From contig JALQBC010000004.1 of NCBI GenBank assembly GCA_023375675.1, positions 124,001 through 188,000 of the forward strand: a stretch of DNA of 64,000 bases, read 5' to 3'. A program made the translations under genes and the position numbers. Positions 22,836 to 33,591 of the stretch are shown one piece after another. Position 1 is the stretch's first letter; each line of letters starts with the position of its first letter. This DNA is from Cytospora piceicola (taxonomy: Eukaryota; Ascomycota; Sordariomycetes; Diaporthales; Cytosporaceae). Below the pieces are notes generated by a model. It searched no databases. It was not told the origin of the DNA and worked only from the letters and a program-made list of their open reading frames with translations.

Positions 22836-23760
22836 CTAGGTGCGAGCGTTCGGCTGGGATGTGGACGCGAACCAGCGGATGAGGAGGGGCTTGGGAGGCA
22901 TGATGCACAGGCAAACGATGGTCCTCTCAAGTCTGATGAGGGTCCAGTAGTCAAATACAACGCTGATGAAACTAAAGTCTTCGTTTCTGAGGCTTCTGAT
23001 GTTGTTGGGGGGCTCGACGAGCCTGATAGTACGAGCGTAAACGGCCAGTACCTAGTCTATGCAGAACAACTTGTGGTGTGACGTGATGTGACATACAAAA
23101 CCCCAAACGAGAATACCGTGATCAGCATCACCTTCTGATCTCTGGGCGCTCGCATTGGTCAACCGACGGGCAGCGGTAGCAAGACGATCAAGAAGTTGGC
23201 TCCTATCTGCAACCCGGTGATGGAGTAGGAGGAATCTTGGGAGTGAGAGTAGGTGAGCTTGAGATCAGTGTCCCAGAAAGACACTAATGGAATACCTGAC
23301 TGGACGAAAAGTAGAAGTCAGCTGCCAACACTCTCCGTCAGGCACGGAGGGACTACTCACATGCCGTGGCCACAGCGGCGATGTTCACGAGGCTCATGAG
23401 GACAACAAGGATAGAGAATATCCATACTTCTTCCTGGTCCAATTGTATGTCAGGGTCCGTTTGTAAAGCGACGAGATGAACATTTTTAGTAAGACACGCT
23501 GTCTGTTTATCCATATTCCCGTATCGGTCCACCTCACGACAGTACACATGTTCTCTCACCTCAATCATGGGCTTCCAATGTGTTTTCGAGACGCTCGCGG
23601 TCCCCCCCCCCCCCTTAGCCGAGAAGCACCAAGGATGGATCCAGTGGTTTGTATGGCCGGAACCCTAGGCAAAAACGGCAGCGATTAGCCAGGTGGTGAC
23701 GCTACATGCAACAATGCTGCGTTGATGCGAAGGGCTGGTATTCGGATCCACATTATCGTA
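22836..23760 (-). pseudogene. Broken fungal rhodopsin-like (Pth11/SAT4-type) membrane protein gene
   Basis: Minus-strand pieces line up in the order of the fungal rhodopsin-like domain. An N-terminal helix-like piece (RSIVACSVTTWLIAAVFA) lies near 23670-23755. Helix VWIFSILVVLMSLVNIAAV ends at 23361, a normal 65-bp intron follows (23296-23360), and the splice joins to CIPLVSFWDTD and then IGANFLIVLLPLPV. The next codon region shows an in-frame TGA (23161-23159) where the family often has Trp, then MRAPRDQKVMLITVFSFGV in the same frame. After a frameshift comes DYWTLIRLERTIVCLC with PPKPLLIRWF, the family's last helix, ending at a stop at 22836. A 13-C run near 23600 breaks the N-terminal half. 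Intact members are seven-helix membrane proteins, some proposed as receptors. Pieces are seen directly; the family call is by pattern. Confidence 0.68.
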
Positions 23761-26072
23761 GTCGGTGCCGGTCACGGCTCGAGCTTTCGTGACTGCTCGG
23801 GCCGAGTATCAGGGTGAAATTCAACAGACATGCGTCCCTGTCGAATGTCCTGTTGGTGATTTCCTGTTCAGCGTACCGGGTCAACATCCGACGATGCGTA
23901 TGTAAGTGCCCACCTTGACGAGAGATGGAATCTAGCTAAGGAACTTAAATTTTGACAACTCTCAAGCGAGAGTGAGAGTGGGGGAGGTCTCGACTCGTCA
24001 AGTACCCATTTGAACAATCAGAAGCAAACATAAAGGTAGTGTTGTGCAGCGTTATGCTGGGTTCCAGATTGTACACACCACCACGCCGACCGGCCGAGGG
24101 AAAGGTCAAAGTCACAGAACGAAACGCGTATCCTCATAATCCTGCTAACGCACTGCTATGCCGCTGCCGATAAACCACGTATCAATGAACGAGGTGAGAT
24201 GAAGGGGGTGTTTCGGTGAAACATTATACTCTCTCGAGTATACACGGTCAGGGGAGACAACGGATACGGTGCTTTGGATATGCGATGGTATACAACGGGT
24301 TTCTGGGGTCTTACATACTGGGGGAAATGGATCTCGACGATCCCCTTCAATGCATGGTACATAGATTATGACACGGCCCAAGTGCGGTGAGCGACAACCC
24401 AACCCTAGAAGAGGAAACGCCCTCCGAGATGAATTGCCCCAGGAGCCTCCACCTGCGCCGGGTTGAGTGTGACAAGATTTCGACCGGCACCGAGGCGTGG
24501 CAGGCGTGTGTGCCGCATGGCAATCTTACTCAATTTCCCACGCAGTCCTGGGATCGCAGGGACCACTTCTTGTTCTAGACCCGCCAAAGCTACCGAGACG
24601 GCGTCGTGACAGCCTCGCTTCGTGGGTAGGCGAGTCGGACCTCAGGTGCCGGGCGCCTCACCACCTCGCGAGTCCCACGCTCAAATCTCCCTGGGACATA
24701 CTCGAATCTCATATCCTTCCCAAGCAAAGTGACTCGTTGTGTTGACCAACGTGACGACCGCAAAGCTTGAGGAGAGAACGCTTGCACTCTATGTAAAGTG
24801 GGCTTCAGCGGTGGAGGAGCCGATGATTCGCGTGAAGTGTGGACCATGTTGACGTGCATAAAAGCATCGAACAAGTGCCAGTACCGGTACCAGATGTGAT
24901 TGGCCCTGTCCCCTATAGTAGCTGCCTTAGCTTGAAAGATTCAAGAAGTGTTCCGGACTTGTTCGCGACAGGGTTGACAGAACGAGATGAGGGTACCAAA
25001 CACATGGAATACCTGCTTCGGCTTCCGGTTGTAAGGCTCGCTAGACAACCAGGGTGGGGGTCACCCATACTTCCTCCCTATCAAGCATGCGACTTTCTCC
25101 GGCAAAGATATGACGGCTTATTGGATTACCTCTTCAATCTGCGTCTGCATAAGACGGTAAGCCTAGAGGAGTGGGACATCTCAGCGGCTACCGTGTAAAA
25201 GGGAGTGGCTAACACAATGGCAGTATCCATGCAGATACTAGTGACATGTGTAAGACTGTGTTCTGACCACCAACTTGTTGACGTCCGTCGTGAGGAAGGT
25301 CGGATAACGTGTAAAATAGCTTCCGGCTTCACAGCTCTATCGAACTGCTCCGTGGCTCCGTACCTATGGATCAAGCTTGCGGAGTCGTGCCTTTGCGTCC
25401 GAGAGACCAAGTCCAGCCGATTCTCACAGACCTAAGGAGAGATCTAGGTATTTACTACGGCCTGGCCAGACCAAAAGATGACGGCAGGCTCCAGTACGTT
25501 GTCCTATTCGCTAGATGGCTATCGATTCTTCTGGCAGAGCTCAAATAACGACTATTAATTTTCGACGATTCTGGCCAGTAACATACACCGAGATCTTGCT
25601 GAACAGGTTCAACACACTCGCGACATACACACGTGGGGTTTCGTGTTCACTGACTGTTGCTTTTGGAGGGTGCTGTATGTGACAAATCAGGCTTGTCGGC
25701 ACAGATAATGACTAGGCAAATCGTTGGAAATCGGTGACAGCATGATAACTTTTTTGAATAAACCTAAATGCATTCATTTGGTCTTTGAGCCGTGGACAAT
25801 ACAACGCAGATTACTTGGCGAAGTCCCCAAATTCGTAACTTCTCAACAATTGTCAGCCAAACGCCTTCGTTTTTACGACGAAAAAGCATCACTCACTGCC
25901 TAGACAGACAACCCCTTTCCTCCCACAATCAATATTTCATCATCAACCGGACGCGGCCTCTTGGCTCACTCACGGCGCTGGCGTTTCGCGCTCTTGATCC
26001 TCGCTGGCATCTTCGATGCTCCTGGTAATTTTGCTATGCAGAGCTGAACCTCTGTCGGTAATGATCCATCGC
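23761..26072. other. Gene-poor region, no gene supported
   Basis: 2.3 kb without a coherent coding pattern. Frames of 60-119 codons on both strands (for example 24839-25198 plus, 24590-24874 minus) have no family resemblance and no splice-linked extension. Includes the 3' UTR of eIF4A3 at its right end. Confidence 0.5.
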
Positions 26073-27407
26073 TTAAGAGATGAGATCAGCCACGTTCATA
26101 GGCATCTCGTCGATCTGCGTCGAGTAATATACTGTAAGGCATTAGTTGGTGCGTCTACAAGCACAAGAACGAATCTCACTTACACTCGATGTCTCTCAAG
26201 ATGCGCACATCCTCGCTAGTAACGAAGTTGATGGCGACACCCTTGCGACCGAATCTTCCAGATCGACCGATACGGTGGATGTAGTTCTCACGATTGCTAG
26301 GCAAGTCGTAGTTGATGACCAGGCTGACTTGCTGTACATCAATACCACGCGCCCACACATCCGTCGAAATCAGCACACGGCTGTTGCCCTGTCGGAAGTC
26401 CTGCATAATGCTGTCACGCTCCTTCTGTGGCATATCGCCGTGCATGCTGCTGACGGTGAAGTTGGCCTCGCGCATCTTGTCGGTAAGCCAGTCCACCTTG
26501 CGTCGAGTGTTGCAGAAGATGACGGCTTGGGTAATAGTCAGGGTATCGTAGAGATCGCAGAGTGTGTCGAACTTCCATTCCTCCTTTTCGACGGCGATAA
26601 AGTACTGCTTCAGACCCTCGAGGGTCAACTCGTCACGCTTGACGAGAATGCGCACGGGGTCTGTCATGAACTTGGTGGTCATGTCCAGCACATCGTAGGG
26701 CAGTGTGGCGGAGACGACAACGACCTGGGTCGCAGGAGGGAGGTATCGGTATACATCGTAGATCTGCTCCCTGAATCCTTGGTTGAGCAACTCGTCGGCT
26801 TCATCGAGTACCAGCATCTTGATATGGCGGGTGCGCAGGTGGCGGCGTCGGATCATGTCGGCGACACGTCCAGGGGTTCCAGATACGATATGTTGGCCGT
26901 AGTCCAGCTTGCGGATGTCCTCGCCAACGTTTGTTCCTCCAATGCAAGCATGGCATTGCACGTTCATATAGTCGCCCAGTGCCATGACGACACTCTGAAT
27001 CTGGGTTGCCAACTCTCGTGTTGGGGAAAGGACGAGCGCTTGGGATTCACGGACGGCAGTGTCGATGACCTGGAGCATACTGATGGAGAAGGTCGCGGTC
27101 TTACCAGTACCGGATTGCGCCTGGGCGATGGTGTCGCGACCCTTGCAGATCTGGACGATGGCACGGGACTGGACAGCAGACGGCGACTCATATCCATAGG
27201 CGTAGACTCCGCGCAGGAGAGACTCTAGTATGATGGGTCAGTCGTTGTGGCGGACAGCGGACTGGCCGCGATGTAATATTGGACGGTCAGGTCAGCCTTA
27301 CCCTTCAGCGACATGGACTCAAAGGTGGGATGGACGGTAACCTCCTTGGAGGTGTTGAACTCCATCCTCTCCTCGGCCTTACGATCGATGCCACCTCCTT
27401 CGGCCAT
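26073..27407 (-). CDS. fal1: DEAD-box RNA helicase eIF4A3 (Fal1), exon-junction complex
   Basis: Exons (minus) 27407-27302, 27224-26184 and 26131-26073 give 401 residues. It is the eIF4A3/Fal1 helicase, anchor of the exon-junction complex and also an 18S rRNA processing factor in yeast. All DEAD-box motifs are present in order: Q motif region [14 protein letters not shown], motif [31 protein letters not shown] and [13 protein letters not shown]. eIF4A3 rather than eIF4A is indicated by the N-terminus, the segment [17 protein letters not shown] and the C-terminal [15 protein letters not shown], which appears only after splicing the 52-bp last intron. Start ATG at 27407. It shares a 396-bp divergent promoter with SF3A3, another splicing factor. 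Very confident. Confidence 0.96.
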
Positions 27408-27803
27408 GATGACAGTCTGTTTAATGGTATCCTGGTATGTTCCTGTGGGGTTGTGGGTTCGGTAGGCTGAATAGTGTCGTCGCGAAAGGTGGATTGAAGT
27501 CGGGAAGTTGAGCAGGCTGAGTTCGTTCACAAGCTTGCAGGGCGGAATTGGAACTGAGCGGCCAAACAAATTCTTGCAGGGATGCTACAGCGCAACTGCA
27601 CCAGAGCCTTATCTTATCGCGGAAATGGCCCGTGCTCCAAAACAACTTCGACCTTCAACTGCATGCACACTTACTTACATGTGTTACTTAGTACTTATTG
27701 AATATCCTCCGCCAACTTCACACTTCTACGCGAAATCACGAAGTCGACCCGTTGGAAACATTGGGCTTGATTACTTCTTATCATATCAAGAAAGGGTTCG
27801 ACA
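27408..27803. promoter_or_regulatory. Shared divergent promoter of eIF4A3 and SF3A3
   Basis: 396 bp between opposing ATGs of two splicing-related genes. No TATA box is evident. Bidirectional promoter is inferred from geometry. Confidence 0.6.
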
Positions 27804-29372
27804 ATGCTTCTGGAGGAGCAGCGCTACATTGCCGAGGACCTCGAGCGCCTCGAGCAGGGCATCGCAGATCGCATGGGCGAAGAGCCCAAGCTGGTACGTG
27901 GACACTAAGCGCATTTTCTCTGCGCGCTCAAACTGACAAGTTCCGCTGTGTTACAGATCCGTGATCGCCTGAACCGGGACCATGAGGTATCTCAGCTCCT
28001 TGACCAGATACAGAACCAATCTGCAGAGATGTTGTCTCTGTATCGCGATGCTAATGGCCTCCGATCCAAAGAGGTCCTGCAAATCGGCAGCGGTGATTCC
28101 TTCGAAGAGTTCTACAAGCAGGTGAACGAGGTCAAAGAGCACCATGCACGATACCCCAACGAGCAGGCCGAAAATTCGGAAATACGATACCGCCCGCGCA
28201 AGGCAGGTGACGGCGAGCCTGTGCCCTATCTTGTCGACTCCATGTTCTCTGGCGAGGAAGCTTTCGGACGATACTTCGATCTCCACGCGTGTCACGAATC
28301 ATACATCAACCTGCCGAACGTCAAGCGCCTGGCATACCTGCAGTATCTCCAAATATTCGACAACTTTGCGCCGGGCCATGGTGGTACTAAGAGGGCAGAC
28401 AAGTTGACAGATCAATACTTCAAATACGTTGGAGAAGTAGCAGACTACCTGGAAAATTTCATGCGACGGACACGACCACTGGAAAATGTGGACAAGGTTC
28501 TCGCGTCTTTTGACAAGGAGTTCGATCAAGCATGGGAGAAGGATGAGGTAGAAGGCTGGCAGGACGAGTCCACCGCTGCTACCTCCGATGGCGCGAGTCA
28601 CCAAGTTAGCACTGCTGACGCTGTCTGGTGTGAGGCATGCGAGAAGGAGTTCAAAAACGAGAATGTCTACAAGGGCCACCTGAACGGTCGGAAACATTAC
28701 AAGGCAGCAGAAGCGCTGGCGCAGAGGCAGCAAGGTTCTACGCATCAAAACGGAGCAAATTTCTCCACGGCAAGGATGAAGGAGCGCGCGGTTGCCGAGC
28801 GAGAGTACAGGGTCAAGCGTCTTGCCAGCGCAATGAGCAGCGAGCGAGAGGACACCCGTGTCAATGTGGAGCGACGGCAAGGCATGACAGAGAGGGAGCG
28901 ACAACAAGAACTTGACACCCTCTTCAGCATGTCGGAGCAACCGCCACCAGTCGCCGATACGGGTGACGGCGAAGGAGAGGATGGCGAAGAGAAGATATAC
29001 AACCCACTGAAGCTGCCACTGGCGTGGGACGGCAAGCCCATTCCTTTTTGGCTGTACCGTTTGCACGGTCTCGGCGTGGAGTTTCCCTGCCAGATCTGTG
29101 GCAATTTTGTCTACATGGGACGCCGTGCTTTCGAAAAACACTTCAACGAAGCAAGACACATCTACGGGTTAAAGCGGCTGGGTATCAGCGATACGCACCT
29201 CTTCCGGGATATCACCGGTATCGACGAGGCGCTGAAGCTTTGGGACAAGAGGCAACGCGAGAAGAAGGGAGGCAAGGTCGATGAGGGCAGCATCGTCCAG
29301 ATGGAGGATGCCGAGGGCAACGTAATGCCTGAAAAAGTATACTACGATCTGCAGAAGCAGGGTCTGCTATAA
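27804..29372 (+). CDS. prp9: Splicing factor 3A subunit 3 (SF3A3/Prp9/SAP61)
   Basis: Exons 27804-27893 and 27957-29372 give 501 residues, the same length as human SF3A3. It is a component of the SF3a trimer of U2 snRNP, needed for prespliceosome assembly. Seen: N-terminal helix (MLLEEQRYIAEDLERLEQ), the SF3A3 block YRPRKAGDGEP with YLVDSMFSGEEAFGRYFDLH, VKRLAYLQYLQIFDNF, a matrin-type C2H2 finger from about 254 (WCEACEKEF to HLNGRKH), and the second C2H2 finger from about 408 (CQICGNFVYMGRRAFEKHF). The C-terminus YDLQKQGLL is close to the family end. The splice leaves frame in phase 0. Very confident. Confidence 0.96.
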
Positions 29373-30196
29373 GGGATGCAGGTGGTCGCATGGACCAGCT
29401 TATCATGGTCCCCGTTAGATCCTCACGACAGTGAGAGACTATTGTTTGTATCCCAAGTGGATAGACTTGAATAATGTGTTGCCAATACGGAACGAACGAT
29501 TATGGTTTCTGCATCGAGGTATTCTGGGCATGTCTATCCTGCTTGTCTACCATATGCTAATTGAATGTAAGGTGCATTGGCCCATCGAGATTTTGAGTAG
29601 CAACTCGAATTTTCATTGAGGCATCTTCATAAGAGCACAGCCATATTCACGTGAACCAGTATCCAACCTGTCTTTATTCAATCCAATGCCTGGGAGCCCT
29701 CCTGTCATACGAACAGATAGGTATTTGTGCCATTCTTTAGCAAGCTCTGAGCAGTGACATGAGGTGGACATGACGAGACAGTCAAAGAAGCACTGCTGCC
29801 AAACCTTCCTTACAATTAAGCTGTTGCCATTTCATCGCCCTCGCCGAGTAGCTTGTTGCTCATGGCCAATGCCGGTACCCTTTATGCCTCCTCCACAAAG
29901 ATTGGTCTGGAAACGCAGTGCTGGTAGACTGCACTTCTATCAAGATCCGTCAATAATCAGACAGCTCCTACCAGCAATTTGTTGACCATAGCCAAAGTCG
30001 CTATAATACGTGCTTCCACGGCACTCTTCGAGGCAGGGTTGAAGAGGGTCTAGAGGAGCTATTCCAGGTTCTGCCCACCGCACAACTACTTGGAATACGT
30101 ACTTCCACCTTGTAAGTGTTGTCGCTCCAGTTTCGCGCCAGTCCAGACAATTCACAGGAAACTTTTAGCCAAACCGACTCGAGCTACCCTGACAAA
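29373..30196. other. Intergenic region SF3A3 to uncharacterised gene
   Basis: Same-strand spacer with SF3A3 3' UTR and the promoter of the next gene. Short frames only; nothing recognisable. Confidence 0.6.
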
Positions 30197-31548
30197 ATGG
30201 CGCCTCCTGCCAACGCTGAGACGGTAGACATTGGAGATCCGATGGATCTGGGTGCGACTGAGGTTAGTATATTTCCCACGATACAAGGCGTTGGAGTGGC
30301 CGTTGTCCGCTGCGCCTTCAACCTTCCACTCAGTCACCTTTTTGAAATGAAAGCCATTGTTGACGTGTACCATACTTCAAGGCTGATCTCGACACTGAGA
30401 CGACTATGGACACGCCAACTTCCAACAATCCCGCTCTACTTCCTCCTGAAGGCTCAGGCTACGAAGTCACCGACATACAAATGGTCACTGAAGAGACATC
30501 TCCCATAACTGACGTATTCCCTGAAGCCTCGGTTCCTGATCAAGATGACGACGCCGACATCAACTTCTACGATTCTAGTGGTTTGCCCAGCAACATGGTC
30601 TCCCTCTATGGCCTGCAGCATCCTACGACGCCAACCTTCGACCCAGACAAGTTACCATACTCCTACATGGTCGAATATGCGGGACGTGTGCCCAAGGTGC
30701 TGTCGATCCTGGACCCAGATGTGAAGGCCTGGGTGCACAAGATTCGCAACCCCCCAAACCCCATCTGCGAGAAGACCGACGACACGCCTGCGTTCAATAT
30801 TGCTGGCGAGGAGGCATTGGAGCGCCGTTTCAGGCAGATTCCCAACCCAGTCAACTACTTGATTGTGGTGCGCGGCTTCAAGCTGCTTATGGCCATCAGG
30901 AACATGACCATTGAAAACAAAGCACCGTACGTATCATCGTCTTATGCCCACGTGAAGACGTCGTCCTTGAGTGTTGCTGTTTGCTAAGTAGGCCATATCC
31001 ATGACAGGATTGACGCCAAGACGATTGGGATATTCATCGGCCGTCTCTTCTGCGGTGATCGTACTAGCCTGACAATTTTCAACAAGTACTTCCTACCCAA
31101 TAACCTCGAGATCGTCCCCGCCATGGCGGATGGAGAGATTCACGCGCACTACAACGACCTCTACGCCCGTTTCATCAAAGACAAGACCATATGGACCCCC
31201 GAAATTGTGAAACTTCTGAGCATGCTCGAGCACTTCGCCCGGGAGCCCCTTTACAGCCATCGGTGGCAGCAGGAGCACGTCGGCAGGTTGAGACTGGTCA
31301 AGTCGTACACGAGCCTCGGAGGCAAGACGGTCGAGGTCCCAGCCGGAGGGGCAGAAGTCCCCCCTGGCTCCGAGCTACCGCGCTGTGTAGACCTGTCGCC
31401 GGACTTCATGCGTCGATTCGGAAGGAGGTGGCCGTTTGATATGAACCCGGCCGAGGTCGATGTGTGCGGTCTGATTGCTGAGAGAAAGTCCAAGCCTGCG
31501 ACATTGTGTCCACGTCAGCTGTACAGGGTGCGTCCTTCCGACAAGTAG
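30197..31548 (+). CDS. Uncharacterised fungal protein, 383 residues
   Basis: Exons 30197-30262, 30382-30926 and 31008-31548, with clean GT-AG introns of 119 and 81 bp; frame is kept across both joins. I do not recognise the family. The first 110 residues are acidic, Thr/Pro-rich and probably disordered (IGDPMDLGATE, QDDDADINFYDSSG). The rest looks folded and mainly helical, with a conserved-looking core around VEYAGRVPKVLSILDPDVKA, NPVNYLIVVRGFKLLMAIRN, IGIFIGRLFCGDRTSLTIFN and RFGRRWPFDMNPAEVDVCG. No signal peptide or membrane helix. Coding status is supported by the splice structure, length and amino-acid composition; function unknown. Confidence 0.75.
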
Positions 31549-31935
31549 CCTGGACCGTCCGGCAAATGTCAGAGGGAGGGTGAAGACAGACGGCTGTGGG
31601 ACTGTCGTGGTCGGTTCATCGACAAGGTAACGTTATGGTTGACACGGGTAGCACTGTTTTGGGACAAAAGCGATGTGAGTTTTGAGATGGGTAACGGAAG
31701 ACTTCCATTAGACTGACCAAGAAACCAATGCCCCAAAGAAACAACGCAGATGAATACTGGAATTGCACATGTGACCATTGATGACCTAGCATTATGGCGC
31801 CTTAATCCTCTGGATTTCCTTACAGGGCATGTAACATCCTTTTCAATTCACGAGTGGCCGTTATGAACCGCCCGCAGCGACGACCATAGCCTTGACGGCC
31901 CTACAGTTAATCCCCCTGCCTCGCCACATTATTCG
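31549..31935. other. Intergenic spacer
   Basis: 3' UTR of the 383-residue gene, then the 3' side of the degraded gene at 31936-33099. No independent gene seen. Confidence 0.55.
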
Positions 31936-33099
31936 TCATATACAGATGCCCATTAGCATCACAAAATTACTGGTACCACCAAAACGCAAGGACATGTAGG
32001 TCTGGGTCCCATACGCGCAGCTCAGTGAGAAGTTCGAGGCCGAGATGTTGCAGTTGGTCGCCTCGTAGTGGGTATACGTGGCAAAGGTGCACGGGGCGGC
32101 GAAAACCCCTGGTTTCTCGACTCAGTCTTGTACACTTTCATGAACTAGCTGTTATGGACGCCTACGAGGCGGCTCTGCGAGTCCAGGGTGAAGGTAGTTG
32201 CGTTGTCGCGGCCGGGAAGCGAAAATCCGGGAAGTTCTCTGGGTACTCGTCGTTCGCATCGTATAGTTGCGCGTATGGACGGTTGGCGCGGGGGGGAGCG
32301 TATTGGTGCCTGAGGTGCCGGCCGTGCTGATGCCCGTAGCTTGTAGGTAGAATGTGTTGAGTACTACACAGGGGGTGGGGGCTTGTATACAGGGTGCGCT
32401 TGCTGATGAGCGGCTGGCTGCTGGTCTGGATGGCGGCTGTCGTTCTCGAGTTTGTAGTCATAAAGGAGAAGACTAAGCTCGAAGATGTTGTGGTGGGGAA
32501 AATCATGCTCGTGCTTGTTATGAGCTAAAACTACGATTAAGTTTATTGCATTGGAGCTTATGAAAACTATCGAGCTTAACGTAGTGGAAGGAGAAATGAT
32601 ACTTGAGATTGTCTCAAGAGAGGACGGGGTAACCAGACTGGTGCTTGAACCAGTTCCCGACATTGATATCAGCGTCGAAGTAACAGTGGGCATAGTGATG
32701 GTCACGGTATCGTATACCGTCTGGGTCTCAGTTATTCCTACTGTCTATACCCTCAGACTGTAACTGGTGATAGTCCCGTCCCGCAGGGATTATCTCCAGA
32801 ACTTGTGCCTGAGTTGGGTCTTGCTGCGGCCTGGGGTAATGGAGGCCGGAAACTCCAGTGAAGCCAACTGGTAGTTCCTAGATCTTGAATCACTGTCGTT
32901 GTCGTTGTCGAGGTTGCGGTTGGCGGCGCAAGTCCTCCCAGGGGCTGGCAACGTTGAAATGACAGTGATAAACAAGCTCTACAGTAGTCGGAACACAAGG
33001 ACCCTTACTTCCTATTGCCTTTCTGAACTCGCCCGCTGACAGGAGCCCAGCTACAGCGCATAGTAGCTGCAGAGTGTACGAATAGCGTGGTCGGAACAT
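31936..33099 (-). pseudogene. Degraded gene for a secreted Ser/Thr-rich surface protein
   Basis: On the minus strand an ATG at 33099 opens a clear signal peptide (MFRPRYSYTLQLLCAVAGLL) and a Cys-containing start (GPCVPTTVELVYHCHF). After a frameshift comes a Thr repeat (PTATSTTTTTVIQDLGTTSW). Further down, in another frame, is TETQTVYDTVTITMPTVTST, the style of fungal wall-protein linkers, then NATTFTLDSQSRLV. The last piece is GVFAAPCTFATYTHYEATNC, ending TSNFVMLMGICI and a stop at 31936. No splice combination I tried joins these without stops, so I read it as a pseudogene of about 300-350 residues with several indels. The family cannot be named. A heavily spliced intact gene is the alternative. 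Confidence 0.5.
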
Positions 33100-33591
33100 G
33101 TTGTTCTAGGTTGAAGATCTTACGATGTTGAACTTTGACGATCCGTGACTCGATCTTAGGCACAGCATCCAGTTGCATATCTTTTATATTTAATTACCAA
33201 ATTGTCATCCCTGGATAACAAGCCAGACATGTATGTACACTTGATATTTCGACGCGCCCACGACATCTCGAATCGTGGATCCCGATTCCCTCTTTCCAGC
33301 CATTATATGTTCTACAAGCCCCAGTCCCATTACAGTATCCTATACAATCCCACCCCGAATAACTCGACAATAATCAGGAACAGTGCCTGTCATTTCGAAG
33401 TCTTAACTCAAGCCGGGGTCTTTGTCACGGCCCCGACAGCTGTGCCCTACTCTGCGAACCGTGGCCCCTTGTAAAAGAGGAGGGGTTGAATGGGGATCTG
33501 GAAGATTGATGGACTATGTATTGAATATTGTAGGCTTGAACCGCAACTGTGATCAATGTCTATATGTCATTTGATGTGACTTTACCAACGC
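33100..33591. other. Spacer between two decayed or half genes
   Basis: No coding signal. The plus frame 33202-33474 begins at TTG and has no resemblance to any family. No second half of the neighbouring MFS protein is visible here in any minus-strand frame. Confidence 0.5.

Noticed and set aside
26146..27228. 360-codon plus-strand open frame opposite eIF4A3
   Set aside because: Antisense shadow of a fully verified DEAD-box gene.
33202..33474. 90-codon plus frame between the two decayed genes
   Set aside because: Begins at TTG, not ATG, and has no homology-like pattern.
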